Shown: positions 48,113 through 60,750, numbered from the stretch's first letter. The stretch: DNA of 64,000 nt from Methanobacteriaceae archaeon (GCA_029219465.1 JAQXTL010000004.1:434001-498000); one strand, 5' to 3'. Translations and numbers: made by a program. The notes: generated by a model not told the origin, from the letters alone.

Positions 48113-49490
48113 ACTTTTTACTTCCTATTTCAAGTCCTTTAGTAATTTTATCAACAGTAGTAAGTCTGTCATATGCTATAAGTGGTCCCATGTGTAAGAT
48201 AATATCTCCAGGTTTTGAATATTTGAATGTTAATTCTGCTGCTTTTTCAATTGTCTCAACAGCTACTTTTTCTATGTTTGGATTTGTTATAGCATCCAAG
48301 ATTTCATGTGCAGCTTCCATTTCCACACATTGTGTCACTTCATTAAATCCACTAGCTATAACAACTTTAAGGTCATATTCACTTACTAATTGACCAACTT
48401 CAGCTTTATCCCTTACAGATAATGTGTCAAAGTGATCCAAGAACAATACAACACTTTCATCTTTAAAGTAATCTAAAGTTATCTTCATTCCATCATATAA
48501 GAATGCAGAATCTAAAATAACTTTTCTTCCATTATAATCACCAACATCTTCCATGTGTGCTGGTAATCCTTTAAATTCTGTTAATGCATCAATAACATCT
48601 GATTTGTCAACCCCGTAGGTTAATGCAATAGCAGATGCTCCAACTGAGTTTTCAAAGAAATAACTCATCATATTAAATGGTGTTGTAAATTCTTCGTCTT
48701 TAGATTTTATAGTTAATGATTTATCTCCCACTACACCTTTAAAGTCAACATCTTCATCAAGTGCATAGAATATTGCATCATCACGAACAGTTTCAATGAT
48801 ATCGCGACAGGAATTGTTTGAGATGAAAGTTTCACTCATAGCCTGAAGCACTAATTTACGTTGCTGATATTTTTCAAGAGAACCGCCAAATTCAGATAAG
48901 TGATCTTCTGCAACATTAGTTAAAAGACCAATTTTAATATCTAATTTGTTTAAAAGTCCTATTGTACCATGAGGAAGTTCAAAAATTGCAATATCACATT
49001 CATTTACCTTACCTTTTACAATACCGTCAATAATAGCTTCTGAAACTAAATTGTTTACAAGAGAAGAACAGGACCAGACTTTATATCCTGCCTGTTTAAA
49101 TAAACTGGTTGTAATAAAAGTAGTTGTGGTTTTTCCCATAGTACCAGTAATTCCAATAATATCAACAGGAATCAAATCATTTACTATTTTAGAAAATTCT
49201 TCATTGGTTAAAATTTTTAAGTCAGACTCGGCAATTTTTTGAGCAATTGGAGCGCTTTTAGGTAAAGTAGGTGGCATATAAACAGCATCAAATCCATCTA
49301 CAGACGGATTTTTGTTAGCCATATCTAAGGTAACTCCTTCTTTTTCCATTTCAATTAAACTTCTTTGAAACTCGATTTTAAATTCAGAAATATCTTTTAA
49401 ATCAGTTACAACAACATCATGTCCCAAATGATTTAATAATCTTGCGACAGGCCTACTTGCATTACCTGCACCAACAACTAAATAATTCAT
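48105..49490 (-). CDS. Mur ligase family protein (pseudomurein peptide ligase)
   Basis: Second Mur-fold ligase, 461 residues. N-terminal nucleotide-binding-like domain (VVGAGNASRPVARLLNHLG), P-loop GITGTMGKTTTT, the family segment LLTNVAEDHLSEFG, and a C-terminal domain ending in DRLTTVDKITKGLEIG. It lacks the cysteine ribbon of its neighbour. Together they form a coupled pair (8-bp overlap) with the same overall fold but little local similarity, as expected for ligases adding different residues of the pseudomurein peptide from UDP precursors. This role is inferred from order-level knowledge; murG or mraY analogues are not in the window. Confidence 0.8.
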   Translation of the reverse strand: MNYLVVGAGNASRPVARLLNHLGHDVVVTDLKDISEFKIEFQRSLIEMEKEGVTLDMANKNPSVDGFDAVYMPPTLPKSAPIAQKIAESDLKILTNEEFSKIVNDLIPVDIIGITGTMGKTTTTFITTSLFKQAGYKVWSCSSLVNNLVSEAIIDGIVKGKVNECDIAIFELPHGTIGLLNKLDIKIGLLTNVAEDHLSEFGGSLEKYQQRKLVLQAMSETFISNNSCRDIIETVRDDAIFYALDEDVDFKGVVGDKSLTIKSKDEEFTTPFNMMSYFFENSVGASAIALTYGVDKSDVIDALTEFKGLPAHMEDVGDYNGRKVILDSAFLYDGMKITLDYFKDESVVLFLDHFDTLSVRDKAEVGQLVSEYDLKVVIASGFNEVTQCVEMEAAHEILDAITNPNIEKVAVETIEKAAELTFKYSKPGDIILHMGPLIAYDRLTTVDKITKGLEIGSKKYE

Positions 49491-49577
49491 AAAATAGTCT
49501 TCCTCAATAATTTATTAGTATAATATATGCATCTTATTAAATTTAAGATTTTTTAAAAAAAAAAATTATTAGAAAAT

Positions 49578-50765
49578 TTATTCAAACTGAATTAAATTTT
49601 CTACGTCATTATAGACAACATCAAGTCCGCACATTGACGGAACGTAGTTTGCTGCTTTTGCTGAGTTTACACCAATCACTTCGAAGCCCATTTCTTCAAT
49701 AGGAGCTACAACCATACAGGTATCACATACTACGTTTCCACCTGCTTGTTCGATGATTTTTGTATAACCCATTCTGTCAGCGGTTGCCTTTACGCTTACG
49801 GATGTACAAATCCATAATTTATTTTTAATAGTTTTTCCTTGGACAATGTCAGCTACTTGTTTAATTTCATCAAGAGATGCATGAGGACATCCTAAACAAA
49901 TCAAATCAGGTACTTTATCTGTAGTAGATAATTTTTGGCGAGTTTCATCGATTTGACTTCTGGAAACAAACATAATATCTTCAACATCATCTTTTCCAGC
50001 TTTTTTATGCTCTGGAGTTACATCTTCCATATGGTATAAAGCAACAGATCCAGAGGACGCAAGTGCTGCACCTAAGGTTTTTAAGTCATTGTTGTCTGGA
50101 GTATTTTTCAAAGTGAAATATGGAACTCCTCCACCAACAAATTTACCAATAATGTAACCTAGTGCACCAAAATCAGCACCGGAAATTTCACAATCAACAT
50201 TAACAATTAAATTAGCTTTCCTGTTTTGTTCTAAGTGGAAACCATATAATGGAGTTTTACCAACAATAGCTGCTGCTAATGCTGCAGGACCTCCTTCACG
50301 ATTGGTTCTAGCACCTATAACTGAATTAACAAATGCTACAGCAGATGATTCAGACCATGATACATGATCTTCAAATCTTGGAACATTACCGACCAAATAA
50401 GGTGTACAGGTACATGTTTTGTAGATTCCAAGATTTGCATAAGCATCTACAATCTGATTTTGCTTAACAGCAAATTCTTCTGGAAAACCTAATTCTTTCC
50501 AATTATCCAAATCAGTTCCCGGAGGGTTTAAAGATGCATTAATAGTAGCTTTTGCAGAACCATCACGAGCCAAATCTTCGAGATATTCTAAACCTGCATC
50601 TCCAATTGTTTTATATGAAACTCCAGATACTTGTGCGGAAGTAATGTCAACTAATTTAGAAGCACCATAGATATCTCCTAAAGCAACTAAAATATCCATA
50701 CTTTTTCTAATAGTTTCTCCAAACTCCCCATCACACATTTGTTCTTCTTTTTTTGTTAAAAACAT
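49578..50765 (-). CDS. Mevalonate-5-phosphate dehydratase, large subunit (aconitase X, DUF521)
   Basis: Catalytic [4Fe-4S] subunit of the enzyme that dehydrates 5-phosphomevalonate in the archaeal mevalonate pathway. 395 residues from ATG 50765 (another ATG three codons upstream overlaps the recJ-like end). Family blocks: [38 protein letters not shown] with [35 protein letters not shown], and Fe-S cysteines in [15 protein letters not shown] and SMCGL. The small swivel subunit lies at 9134-9523, 40 kb away. It follows the recJ-like stop by one base. Confidence 0.92.
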   Translation of the reverse strand: MFLTKKEEQMCDGEFGETIRKSMDILVALGDIYGASKLVDITSAQVSGVSYKTIGDAGLEYLEDLARDGSAKATINASLNPPGTDLDNWKELGFPEEFAVKQNQIVDAYANLGIYKTCTCTPYLVGNVPRFEDHVSWSESSAVAFVNSVIGARTNREGGPAALAAAIVGKTPLYGFHLEQNRKANLIVNVDCEISGADFGALGYIIGKFVGGGVPYFTLKNTPDNNDLKTLGAALASSGSVALYHMEDVTPEHKKAGKDDVEDIMFVSRSQIDETRQKLSTTDKVPDLICLGCPHASLDEIKQVADIVQGKTIKNKLWICTSVSVKATADRMGYTKIIEQAGGNVVCDTCMVVAPIEEMGFEVIGVNSAKAANYVPSMCGLDVVYNDVENLIQFE

Positions 50766-50766
50766 A

Positions 50767-52101
50767 TTAATCATTAATTAATTGATATTCAACCATCTCA
50801 TCAACTAAGTGTAGGAAATTATCTTTAAATTCATAAGGAATCATAGCACCTGCTGCGATGTCATGACCTCCACCACTGCCCCCGAAGTTGTTTGAAGAGT
50901 CCTGTAAGGCTCTGCCTAAGTTAACTCCTCTTTCAACCATTTCACGAGTGGTTCTACCGGAGATTTTAATATCCTTATGGAGTCTTGAAAGACCTATTAC
51001 TGGTTTTGAGTCGTCCAATAACTCAACTGATAAACCAATACTTGCAATAGTACCCATTACAGATTTTAATACTTTATCTTCTGAGTATAAGTATTGAATA
51101 CTGTTGAGTTGTTCTGCACCCTGTTTTTTAATCCATTCTAAACCTTTAACGATTTGATCACGGTATTGGCGTTGTAATTTTAAAGCAGCATCAAGTGCTT
51201 GTTCACGCTCGCCAATTGCAATACTTAAACCAAGACCTGGTTTTTTGTTTTTACCACATGCATCGAGAATGTATGAGTATTCTTCTAAATCACGTAGCAA
51301 AGGCACTTCTTTTGGTACAACATAACAGTCCCCAAAGATATCTGGATTAATAGAAACAAGAGCTTCTTTTAATAAATCCTTTTCTTCATCTTCCAAATCT
51401 GTGAATTTAATTCCGTAAGATAAGTTCATACGTTCTAAAAATTCACGAGCACCATCAAAGTCTCCACTTATTTTAGGAAGAGGTGGTGAAAAAGTATAAG
51501 CTAAGGATTTGTATATTGGTTCTGATGCTTGAGAAACAGTTTTTAATCCTTCATGGATTTCTAAAGTTCCACTTTCAAGAGCATCCTGAACGATTAATTT
51601 ATTTACACCTGTAAAGCCGTTTTGACCTTGCATATCACCGAATGCACCAATCAATGCAAAATAAGCCAAATGTTTTTTATCCATTTCACGGATTGTTAAA
51701 TAACTTGAACCTGCACCGCATAAATCCTTACTTCCGTCAATTCCAAATAAGTGAGGATTTAAATGAACAACATTACTTTCTGCTTCGGTGTCATCTGGTT
51801 GATGGTGGTCTGCTACGATTACGTCATGCTTGTAGGTGTTAAATTCTTTAATAAAAGAACTTCCCATGTCTGAAAATATGAATAAATCATATTTTTCATG
51901 CCTTAACTGATTTACAATGTCTTCTTTAAGACGAGGGATGATTGTTGTATGGAATTGAACATCCTCCTCAGCAAGAGCGTTAGCTAATACTGCTGCAGAT
52001 GAAATTCCATCAGCATCGTTATGAGAAATTATTCTTATAACATCATCCTTTTCGATATGCTCCTGGAGCATATCAGTTGCTTCACTAGCCCTATTTAACA
52101 A
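50767..52101 (-). CDS. RecJ-like DHH-family exonuclease (GINS-associated nuclease type)
   Basis: DHH/DHHA1 phosphoesterase related to RecJ and archaeal GAN, a 5'-3' single-strand exonuclease that binds GINS; also kin of Cdc45. Motifs: [13 protein letters not shown] (motif I), [10 protein letters not shown] (II), [11 protein letters not shown] (DHH, III), [10 protein letters not shown] (IV), and the DHHA1 [15 protein letters not shown]. The catalytic residues are intact. The open frame extends into rps15; TTG at 52101 (11-bp overlap) or ATG at 52071 are more likely starts than the ATG at 52155. Next to rps15 as in many archaea. Confidence 0.85.
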   Translation of the reverse strand: MLNRASEATDMLQEHIEKDDVIRIISHNDADGISSAAVLANALAEEDVQFHTTIIPRLKEDIVNQLRHEKYDLFIFSDMGSSFIKEFNTYKHDVIVADHHQPDDTEAESNVVHLNPHLFGIDGSKDLCGAGSSYLTIREMDKKHLAYFALIGAFGDMQGQNGFTGVNKLIVQDALESGTLEIHEGLKTVSQASEPIYKSLAYTFSPPLPKISGDFDGAREFLERMNLSYGIKFTDLEDEEKDLLKEALVSINPDIFGDCYVVPKEVPLLRDLEEYSYILDACGKNKKPGLGLSIAIGEREQALDAALKLQRQYRDQIVKGLEWIKKQGAEQLNSIQYLYSEDKVLKSVMGTIASIGLSVELLDDSKPVIGLSRLHKDIKISGRTTREMVERGVNLGRALQDSSNNFGGSGGGHDIAAGAMIPYEFKDNFLHLVDEMVEYQLIND

Positions 52102-52489
52102 GGAGTGCTGCTTCTTTTGGATTATATCTCCATCCTTCAGGTAATGCACCTTCACTTACGTAGTAAGATGCTAATCTTCTGATTCTAGATTCGATGATAG
52201 TTAAACCTCTTTTAGAGTGTAAATCTTTAGGATTTTCTTCTAAGTGGTCTCTGATGTTAACAGCTCTTTTGATTAAGTTTAATAAGTCTTCTGGGTATTG
52301 TCCAGCTTGATCATTTCTTTTTAAGATTTGGGTGATTCTTTCACCGGTAACATCTTTAACGGAAGGGATTCCGTATTGGTCTCTTAATACGATACCGATT
52401 TCGGAAGTACTTTTACCTTCTTTGTTGAATTTTAAAATCATTTCTTCAATTTCTTCATTACTGTAAGTTACCCATTCTGGTCTTGCCAT
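52091..52489 (-). CDS. rps15: 30S ribosomal protein S15
   Basis: Primary 16S rRNA-binding protein. 132 residues, the archaeal/eukaryotic type with an N-terminal extension ([19 protein letters not shown]) and the conserved S15 core with [42 protein letters not shown] with a strong GAGGTAATATT ribosome site. The preceding 70-bp gap probably holds its promoter. The recJ-like gene starts within or just after its 3' end. Confidence 0.97.
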   Translation of the reverse strand: MARPEWVTYSNEEIEEMILKFNKEGKSTSEIGIVLRDQYGIPSVKDVTGERITQILKRNDQAGQYPEDLLNLIKRAVNIRDHLEENPKDLHSKRGLTIIESRIRRLASYYVSEGALPEGWRYNPKEAALLVK

Positions 52490-52559
52490 AATATTACCTC
52501 TTTAATATTTTTAAATAAGCCCAATAAGTATTAATTTAAAATCTTTTAGAAAATCTAAG

Positions 52560-53111
52560 CTATTCTTGACTAGAATACCATTTTATAAATTGTTCTAAAG
52601 AATTTTTTCTATGTGAAAATTGGTTTTTTTCATCAGTTGTAAGTTCTCCAAATGTTTTATCTAATTCAGGAACATAGAAAATAGGATCAAAAGCAAAACC
52701 TAAATCTCCTTTTTCTTCAACTGCGATTTCTCCTGACACCTTGCCTAAAAAGATCTTGGGCTCAGAATTGGGGGCACAGTACCCAATAACTGACCTGAAT
52801 TCGGCATAACGGTCATCAGTATCTGCTAATAACTTTAAAATTCCTTGGTTTCCTAAAGTATCTTGAACATAATGTGAATATGTTCCAGGAAATCCTTTTA
52901 AAGCTTTAATGAATAAACCAGCATCTTCAACAATCACAGGTTTATCAAGTTTACGACTAGCATATTTTGCGCCTGACATAGCTACCTCTTCAAGAGTTCC
53001 TTGAAGTTCATCATAGCCTAAGTCAATATGCTCTAATGAAATGTCATAATCTTTGAAAATATTCTCTGCTTCTTTAACTTTATGTTCGTTACCAGTAATA
53101 AATGTTATCAT
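52560..53111 (-). CDS. rdgB: XTP/dITP diphosphatase
   Basis: HAM1/RdgB-type pyrophosphatase that removes non-canonical purine triphosphates (XTP, dITP, ITP). 183 residues. Family blocks: [12 protein letters not shown] at the start, [25 protein letters not shown], and [15 protein letters not shown] with FSHRKNSL at the end. It follows the Kae1-Bud32 gene by 45 bp on the same strand and precedes rps15. Confidence 0.95.
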   Translation of the reverse strand: MITFITGNEHKVKEAENIFKDYDISLEHIDLGYDELQGTLEEVAMSGAKYASRKLDKPVIVEDAGLFIKALKGFPGTYSHYVQDTLGNQGILKLLADTDDRYAEFRSVIGYCAPNSEPKIFLGKVSGEIAVEEKGDLGFAFDPIFYVPELDKTFGELTTDEKNQFSHRKNSLEQFIKWYSSQE

Positions 53112-53156
53112 ATTTTAAAATATGAGTTCATTTTTTTATATAGTTAATCCAAAAAA

Positions 53157-54764
<1,608 letters not shown>

Positions 54765-54857
54765 TTAATTATTTAATATATTGTTCTTTTTATTATTAAA
54801 TAATTTTTAATTAGAAAACAACATAACAAACATTTTAAATTTAAATTAACATAAACT

Positions 54858-55364
54858 ATGATTATGGGATTTTATAGCGCTAATACTCCAGAAGAAAAAA
54901 GAGTAAAAAAATTAACCGGAGATATTAACATCAGCGATATGTTCAAAAATGAATGTGAAACCCGTGGAATTCCTATTTATAATGCTTATAATATTCAAAA
55001 AAGATTATTGCACGAGGTAGAACAAGAACAGCTTCACGGTGTTAAAGAAGTAGATGACAGATTAATGGAATTACTTGATGAGAGAGGAAAAAATAAAGTA
55101 ACTCACAGATATGTGGACTATATATCAAATGAAGATAGTGCATCTAGAGGAGTAATCCCTCCAAAAGCATCTGAGACTTCACTTCCTCCAAGAGATCAAA
55201 TTAAAATTCCACCAAGAGCAAGAGATGCAAAACAGTTCCCTAATGATGATGAATTGCCTGAAAGAGAATTGTTAAAGAAAATCATGCTCCAGAATAAAAA
55301 GATTATTAATCAAAATAAATTAATTTTAGAACAGTTGAAAAAATTAGGTGAAAAAGATGATTGA
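54858..55364 (+). CDS. Conserved protein of unknown function coupled to cobT
   Basis: 168 residues, none matching a family I know. It starts MIMGFYSANTPEEKRVKKLTG (ATG 54858; an in-frame ATG at 54864 is also possible), has a basic/polar middle with proline-rich stretches (IPPKASETSLPPRDQIKIPPR), and ends in a coiled-coil-like helix of Lys, Asn, Gln and Leu (about 137-168). No membrane segment or signal. Its stop overlaps the cobT start by eight bases, so they are coupled. It may support cobamide assembly, but that is only context. Confidence 0.55.
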   Translation: MIMGFYSANTPEEKRVKKLTGDINISDMFKNECETRGIPIYNAYNIQKRLLHEVEQEQLHGVKEVDDRLMELLDERGKNKVTHRYVDYISNEDSASRGVIPPKASETSLPPRDQIKIPPRARDAKQFPNDDELPERELLKKIMLQNKKIINQNKLILEQLKKLGEKDD

Positions 55365-56418
55365 TGGAATAACAACTTACGGTTCAACTGACCTTATAGA
55401 AAAGTTACAAAAATGTGATGATCCAGTATTTTTACTTACAATAGGAACCACTGACACATCAACAATCCCTGATATTTCAGGAGCTGGCGCAACACCGGAA
55501 TTAACAGTTTATACTCCGGCAGCAGATGCGGAATTTTTGGTTTTAGGAGAAGTTCACTGTACACAAACAGCTGCAGAAACAGTTGTTGACGGAGCAGCTG
55601 CACCAACACCTGCAAGACTTACAAAAGCTTCACTTCAGCTTTCAGAAATTCCTTTTGTTATTATTGATGCAGGTTCCAAAATTAAAGCTGACGTTTCATA
55701 CTACAGTTTTGGAAAAGAACACGGTAGAGACATAAGAACTGGTAAAGGTATCGTAAACCCATTGGAAATTATTGAAAACGGGAAAGATTTAGGAGCAGAA
55801 TTGTCAAACAGACATGAAATGCTCATTATTGGTGAAAGTATACCTGCAGGAACAACAACTGCATTAGGAGTATTAAAAGCATTAGGCTATGAAGCAAATG
55901 AAAAAGTTAGTGGAAGTATGCCACACAACCCACATGACCTTAAATCAAAAGTTGTTGATGAAGGATTGAAAAATGCAGGAATAACCCCTGGAGAAGCTGA
56001 TGCTATACAAGCTATTGGTGCTGTGGGAGATCCAACAATTCCGGCTATTGCAGGTCTTGTTTTAGGTTCAGATATTCCTATTATCTTAGCAGGTGGAACA
56101 CAAATGGCAGCAACATGTGCTGTTATTAAAGCATTAGAACCAAACTTTGACTTTTCAAGAATTAACTTAGCAACTACTGTATTTGTCGCAACTGATGAAA
56201 CTGCTGATTTATTTGGAATTTTAAAACAAATTGATGATGACATTACAGTAAATGTTGTAGATCCTAGATTTGAAGAATCTGAAAACGAAGGATTGAAAAA
56301 TTACTTAACAGGATTTGTTAAAGAAGGAGCTGGAGCTGGAGGCGCTATGTTTACAGCACTTGTTTTAGGAAGTTCTGTTGAAGAATTAAGAAAAAAAATA
56401 GAAAAAGTATGTGAATAG
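55357..56418 (+). CDS. Archaeal CobT-like nicotinate-nucleotide:base phosphoribosyltransferase
   Basis: 353 residues of the TIGR00303/UPF0284 family of CobT-like enzymes, which in archaea make the alpha-ribotide of the cobamide lower ligand. Family blocks: DPVFLLTIGTTDTSTIPDISGAGATPE, SLQLSEIPFVIIDAGSK, GESIPAGTTTALGVL, AILGTGDPTIPAIAG-like AIGAVGDPTIPAIAGLVLG, and GGTQMAATCAVIKAL. ATG 55357 overlaps the upstream gene by eight bases and has an AGGTGAAA ribosome site. Sequence shows no missing catalytic block. It ends at a perfect hairpin. Confidence 0.85.
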   Translation: MIDGITTYGSTDLIEKLQKCDDPVFLLTIGTTDTSTIPDISGAGATPELTVYTPAADAEFLVLGEVHCTQTAAETVVDGAAAPTPARLTKASLQLSEIPFVIIDAGSKIKADVSYYSFGKEHGRDIRTGKGIVNPLEIIENGKDLGAELSNRHEMLIIGESIPAGTTTALGVLKALGYEANEKVSGSMPHNPHDLKSKVVDEGLKNAGITPGEADAIQAIGAVGDPTIPAIAGLVLGSDIPIILAGGTQMAATCAVIKALEPNFDFSRINLATTVFVATDETADLFGILKQIDDDITVNVVDPRFEESENEGLKNYLTGFVKEGAGAGGAMFTALVLGSSVEELRKKIEKVCE

Positions 56419-56442
56419 AGATTATTAATCTCTATCTTTTTT
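56415..56442. terminator. Hairpin between convergent cobT-like and uppP, stem holds stop codon
   Basis: ATAGAGATT-ATT-AATCTCTAT (56415-56435) is a perfect 9-bp stem containing the TAG stop of the cobT-like gene, followed by C and T6 on the plus strand. Confidence 0.7.
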
Positions 56443-56446
56443 AATT

Positions 56447-57280
<834 letters not shown>

Positions 57281-57289
57281 TATACTCAC

Positions 57290-58213
57290 CTAAACGTATG
57301 CTAACCAGCCGTATTTGTCTTCTACTTTACCTTCTACAATGTCAAAGAAGGTTTTTTGAACTTTTTCAGAGATTGGTCCTCTTCTACCAGCACCAATGAT
57401 TTTGCGGTCAACTGAACGGATTGGAGTTACTTCAGCTGCAGTACCAGTAAAGAACATTTCATCAGCAAAGTATAATCTTTCTCTGGAAATAACTTCTTCA
57501 GATACTTCGTAACCTAAATCACGTGCGATAGTCATCATAGAGTCTCTTGTAATACCTCTGAGGTTAGATGATGCCATTGAAGGAGTGATTAATTTTTCAC
57601 CTTCAACGATGAATATGTTTTCTCCAGTACCTTCAGATACATGACCTTGGTAGTCAAGCATAATAGCTTCGTCAAATCCGTTTTCAATAGCCTCTGTTTT
57701 AGCTAATTGAGAGTTCATATAGTTTGCACCAGCTTTTGCAAGAGTTGGGAAAGTATCAGGTGCAGGTTTTCTCCATGAGGAAACACCGACATCTACACCG
57801 TTTGCCATTCCTTCTTCTCCTAAGTAAGATCCCCATTCCCAAGCAGCAATAACTACATTAACAGGACAACTTGAAGCATCTACACCTAATTGTCCGTATC
57901 CTTTGAATACTACAGGACGGATGTAACATGAATCTAAATCATTTACACGGATTGTTTCTAAGATTGCTTCTTCAATTTCTTTATGTGTGAATGGAATTTC
58001 CATTTTGTAAACTTTTGCAGAATCAAATAAACGTTTAACGTGTTCTTCTAATCTGAATACTGCAACACCTGTTTCATTTTTGTATGCGCGAATTCCTTCG
58101 AAAACACTTGTACCGTAGTGGACTACATGAGAAAGAACATGAATTTTTGCATCTGCCCAATCAACCATGTCGCCATCTACCCATATTTTTTCAGCTGAGT
58201 CATCCCATGCCAT
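57290..58213 (-). CDS. ilvE: Branched-chain amino acid aminotransferase
   Basis: Fold-type IV PLP enzyme for the last step of Leu, Ile and Val synthesis. 307 residues, standard length. [11 protein letters not shown] is the substrate end; the PLP lysine is Lys160 in [12 protein letters not shown]; the other blocks are [15 protein letters not shown] and [15 protein letters not shown] 58213 has a GGTGATAAA ribosome site. The upstream 150 bp are AT-rich and shared with tRNA-Val. Confidence 0.96.
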   Translation of the reverse strand: MAWDDSAEKIWVDGDMVDWADAKIHVLSHVVHYGTSVFEGIRAYKNETGVAVFRLEEHVKRLFDSAKVYKMEIPFTHKEIEEAILETIRVNDLDSCYIRPVVFKGYGQLGVDASSCPVNVVIAAWEWGSYLGEEGMANGVDVGVSSWRKPAPDTFPTLAKAGANYMNSQLAKTEAIENGFDEAIMLDYQGHVSEGTGENIFIVEGEKLITPSMASSNLRGITRDSMMTIARDLGYEVSEEVISRERLYFADEMFFTGTAAEVTPIRSVDRKIIGAGRRGPISEKVQKTFFDIVEGKVEDKYGWLAYV

Positions 58214-58362
58214 TTTTTATCACCTTATAATTTATTTTTTAAATGATTATATTATACAAATTTGTAATTACTCCATATTAATAATTTACTTTATTGAATA
58301 TAATTCATTTTTATGAAAAAACGAAAAGTATATATAGTAATAAATTCATAATATTGTTTGTT

Positions 58363-58434
58363 GGTTCCGTGGTCTAGTGGTATGATACCTCCCTTACAAG
58401 GAGGGGATCACGAGTTCGAATCTCGTCGGAACCA
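58363..58434 (+). tRNA. tRNA-Val (anticodon TAC)
   Basis: Cloverleaf with 7-bp acceptor GGTTCCG/CGGAACC, anticodon stem CCTCC/GGAGG and loop CTTACAA (anticodon TAC, codon GTA), T-stem ACGAG/CTCGT with loop TTCGAAT. The discriminator is A and CCA is not encoded. The D-stem has one T-T mismatch. U13 lies in the string TCTAG, which also fits UNUAR. A TATA box (TATATATAG, about 58329-58336) lies about 28 bp upstream, and a T8 run follows as terminator. Confidence 0.95.
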
Positions 58435-58700
58435 CTATCTTGATTTTTTTTAGAATTTTTTTCAATATTAGTCAATTTTTTCGTTCTTTTTTTGAAAGAT
58501 TATACAATTTTCATTCCTAACAGTCAATCTTATAAAAAATTTTTAAAAAAATGACCAGTTGAATATTTTTTTACTATAAGAACTAATAGATTGAACAATT
58601 TTTAACGAAATATGTATTATACTGATTAAAAACAACAAATAATAAAATTTAAATAGTTTTCTAACAATAATTAGTATTATCAAAAAGGGGGAAATTTATT
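58435..58700 (+). promoter_or_regulatory. Long AT-rich upstream region of mtd
   Basis: The 266 bp between tRNA-Val and mtd hold the tRNA terminator T-runs and then mtd control sequence. A TATA box TTTAAATAG (58648-58656) predicts a start near 58678 and a short leader whose AGGGGG at about 58686-58691 is the strongest ribosome site of the window, fitting a highly expressed gene. No other feature seen. Confidence 0.55.
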
Positions 58701-59531
58701 ATGGTAGTTAAAATAGCTATTATTAAAAGTGGAAATATTGGTACCTCACCAGTAATTGACTTATTGTTAGACGAAAGAGCAGACAGACCAAATATCGATG
58801 TAAGAACTTTTGGATCTGGAGCAAAAATGGGACCTGAACAAGTAGAAGACGTCGTTCCTAAAATAGACGCATTCGAACCAGATTTCGCAATCTTCATCAG
58901 CCCAAACCCAGGAGCACCTGGACCTGCTAAAGCAAGAGAAATGTTATCTGAAAAAGACATTCCTGCAATCATCATTGGTGACGCACCTGGTAAAGGTAAA
59001 AAAGATGAAATGGACGAACAAGGCTTAGGTTACATTATTGTTATGTCCGACCCAATGATTGGTGCAAAAAGAGAATGGTTAGACCCAACTGAAATGGCTA
59101 TTTTCAATGCAGATATTTTAAAAGTATTAGCTGAAACCGGAGCATTAAGATTAGTACAAAAAACTATTGATGCTGTTATCGAACAAGCTGACTCTGGTGC
59201 AGAAATTGAATTACCAAAACTCATTGTTACTGCTGAAAAAGCTGTAGAAGCAGCAGGATTCGCAAACCCATACGCAAAAGCAAAAGCTATCGCAGCATAC
59301 GAAATGGCTGGCGCAGTTGCAAACTTAGACATGAAAGGTTGTTTCATGACCAAAGGTTTCGAAAACTTCATCCCATTAGTAGCAGCTGCTCACGAAATGG
59401 CTGCATGTGCTGCTAACTTAGCTCAAGAAGCAAGAGAAATCGAAAAATCTAATGATACTGTTTTAAGAACTCCTCACATGAAAGAAGGAAACTTAGGTTC
59501 TAAAACAGACTTAATCTCAAAACCAGAATAA
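58701..59531 (+). CDS. mtd: F420-dependent methylenetetrahydromethanopterin dehydrogenase
   Basis: Central enzyme of methanogenesis from CO2: reduces methenyl-H4MPT to methylene-H4MPT with reduced F420, in the cytosol. 276 residues, the family length. Starts MVVKIAIIKSGNIGTSPVIDLLLDERADR (first part only the conserved KSGNIGTSPV shown here), with RTFGSGAKMGPEQ, SPNPGAPGPAKAREML, and the C-terminal LRTPHMKEG. Monocistronic: own promoter and a terminator hairpin directly after the stop. Codon choice is strongly biased, as expected for an abundant protein. Confidence 0.98.
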   Translation: MVVKIAIIKSGNIGTSPVIDLLLDERADRPNIDVRTFGSGAKMGPEQVEDVVPKIDAFEPDFAIFISPNPGAPGPAKAREMLSEKDIPAIIIGDAPGKGKKDEMDEQGLGYIIVMSDPMIGAKREWLDPTEMAIFNADILKVLAETGALRLVQKTIDAVIEQADSGAEIELPKLIVTAEKAVEAAGFANPYAKAKAIAAYEMAGAVANLDMKGCFMTKGFENFIPLVAAAHEMAACAANLAQEAREIEKSNDTVLRTPHMKEGNLGSKTDLISKPE

Positions 59532-59558
59532 GTAGTATAACACTACTTTTCTTTTTTT
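59530..59558 (+). terminator. Terminator of mtd
   Basis: AAGTAGT-ATAAC-ACTACTT (59530-59548), a perfect 7-bp stem that begins in the stop codon, followed by TTC and T7. Confidence 0.7.
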
Positions 59559-59609
59559 ACTTTTTTTACAATTAACAACTATTAACTGAACTTTTTTTAA
59601 AAAAATAGA

Positions 59610-59635
59610 AAAGAAAATTAAAAGTAATTTTCTTT
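59610..59635 (-). terminator. Terminator of the ABC binding protein gene
   Basis: AAAGAAAATTA-AAAG-TAATTTTCTTT (59610-59635), a perfect 11-bp stem; on the minus strand it is followed by a T7 run. The start of the stem is two bases from the gene end. Confidence 0.65.
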
Positions 59636-59637
59636 GA

Positions 59638-60750
59638 TTATAAATTTGATTCTTTTATTCCAGAGTCTGTTAATATTTCTTTAGCCTGATTATCTGTTAA
59701 ATCAAAGTGATAGAAATTACTGTAAAACTCTTTGGTTGTGTTTACAAGATTTAAATCTTTATATTCTTCAGGATAGATAACTTTAGCAGCCCATAGAAGA
59801 CCCATAATCATATTAGCTCCAACAGGATTGTCAAACCATTTGAATGGGAATTGTGGAGTTACATAAACTTCCTTATTTTTAACTGCTTTTAGTAAAGCCC
59901 AGTTTGAGTTATTGTATACACTGTAATAAAAGTCAATATCATTGGTAATTATAACATCAGGGTCCCATTTGATTATCTGTTCAATTGAAACCTGAACTCC
60001 AGAAGAAGCATTAGTCTGATTTAGAGAATCTGCAACATTTTTACCACCTACATAATCAATTAACTGACTATGTGATATACCGGAAGGATATGTTTTCAAT
60101 CCATCAGGACCATTAGCATAATAAATAGTTTTCTTATTATCATCAGATAACTTGGATGACTTTTCTTTAGCCGTGTTCATGTATTTATTGTTGAAATCTA
60201 TAAGCTGTTTTGCTTTATCGCTTGCACCCAATAGCTCACCGACAAATGAAATCGGCTTATCTATAGTAGTAAGGTTACTTGTATCACCAACTGCTACTAC
60301 AGGAATTGATCCCATTTTTTCCTGGCGTTCATTTATAACACCAAGATCAGCATTTCCCTGTTTATCAAAAGTAGATTCAAGTATAATATCTGGCTTTGCA
60401 GCTATAAATTCTTCATAACTTCCGTCCTGTTTACCATACCATCCTCCAACAGCAGGTAAATCTGAATATTTGGAAGGAACATATTGTGATTCGTTTTCGC
60501 TCCACTGATTGTTAAGTGCCTTTACTTTATCCGGAGCAACCATATATGCAACCATTGTCATAGACGGTGAAGTAGATATAACACTACCCACATCATTTGG
60601 AATTGTAACAGTTCTGTTTGCCATATCAGTAATATTTTTAGAGCCATCAGTCTCAATAGATGACGAAGACATAAATACTTGAGTTGCAACACCCATTACA
60701 ACCAAAATAACTAACATCAAAATTATTATTTTATTTCTCTTATTCATCAC
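59638..60750 (-). CDS. ABC transporter substrate-binding protein (iron/cobalamin type)
   Basis: Cluster with BtuF/FecB-type class III binding proteins. 370 residues: one N-terminal helix (about 8-28; IIILMLVILVVMGVATQVFM) that acts as signal or anchor without a lipobox cysteine, and two alpha/beta lobes (DMANRTVTIPNDVGSVIS; AAKPDIILES; KWDPDVIITND). It binds a metal chelate, corrinoid or similar ligand; the ligand cannot be read. No permease or ATPase gene is adjacent, so it is an orphan. A palindrome covers its promoter region. Confidence 0.85.
   Translation of the reverse strand: MMNKRNKIIILMLVILVVMGVATQVFMSSSSIETDGSKNITDMANRTVTIPNDVGSVISTSPSMTMVAYMVAPDKVKALNNQWSENESQYVPSKYSDLPAVGGWYGKQDGSYEEFIAAKPDIILESTFDKQGNADLGVINERQEKMGSIPVVAVGDTSNLTTIDKPISFVGELLGASDKAKQLIDFNNKYMNTAKEKSSKLSDDNKKTIYYANGPDGLKTYPSGISHSQLIDYVGGKNVADSLNQTNASSGVQVSIEQIIKWDPDVIITNDIDFYYSVYNNSNWALLKAVKNKEVYVTPQFPFKWFDNPVGANMIMGLLWAAKVIYPEEYKDLNLVNTTKEFYSNFYHFDLTDNQAKEILTDSGIKESNL

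Noticed and set aside
55887-56243. 118-codon open frame on the minus strand
   Set aside because: Antisense to the CobT-like gene, no ribosome site, no recognisable protein pattern.
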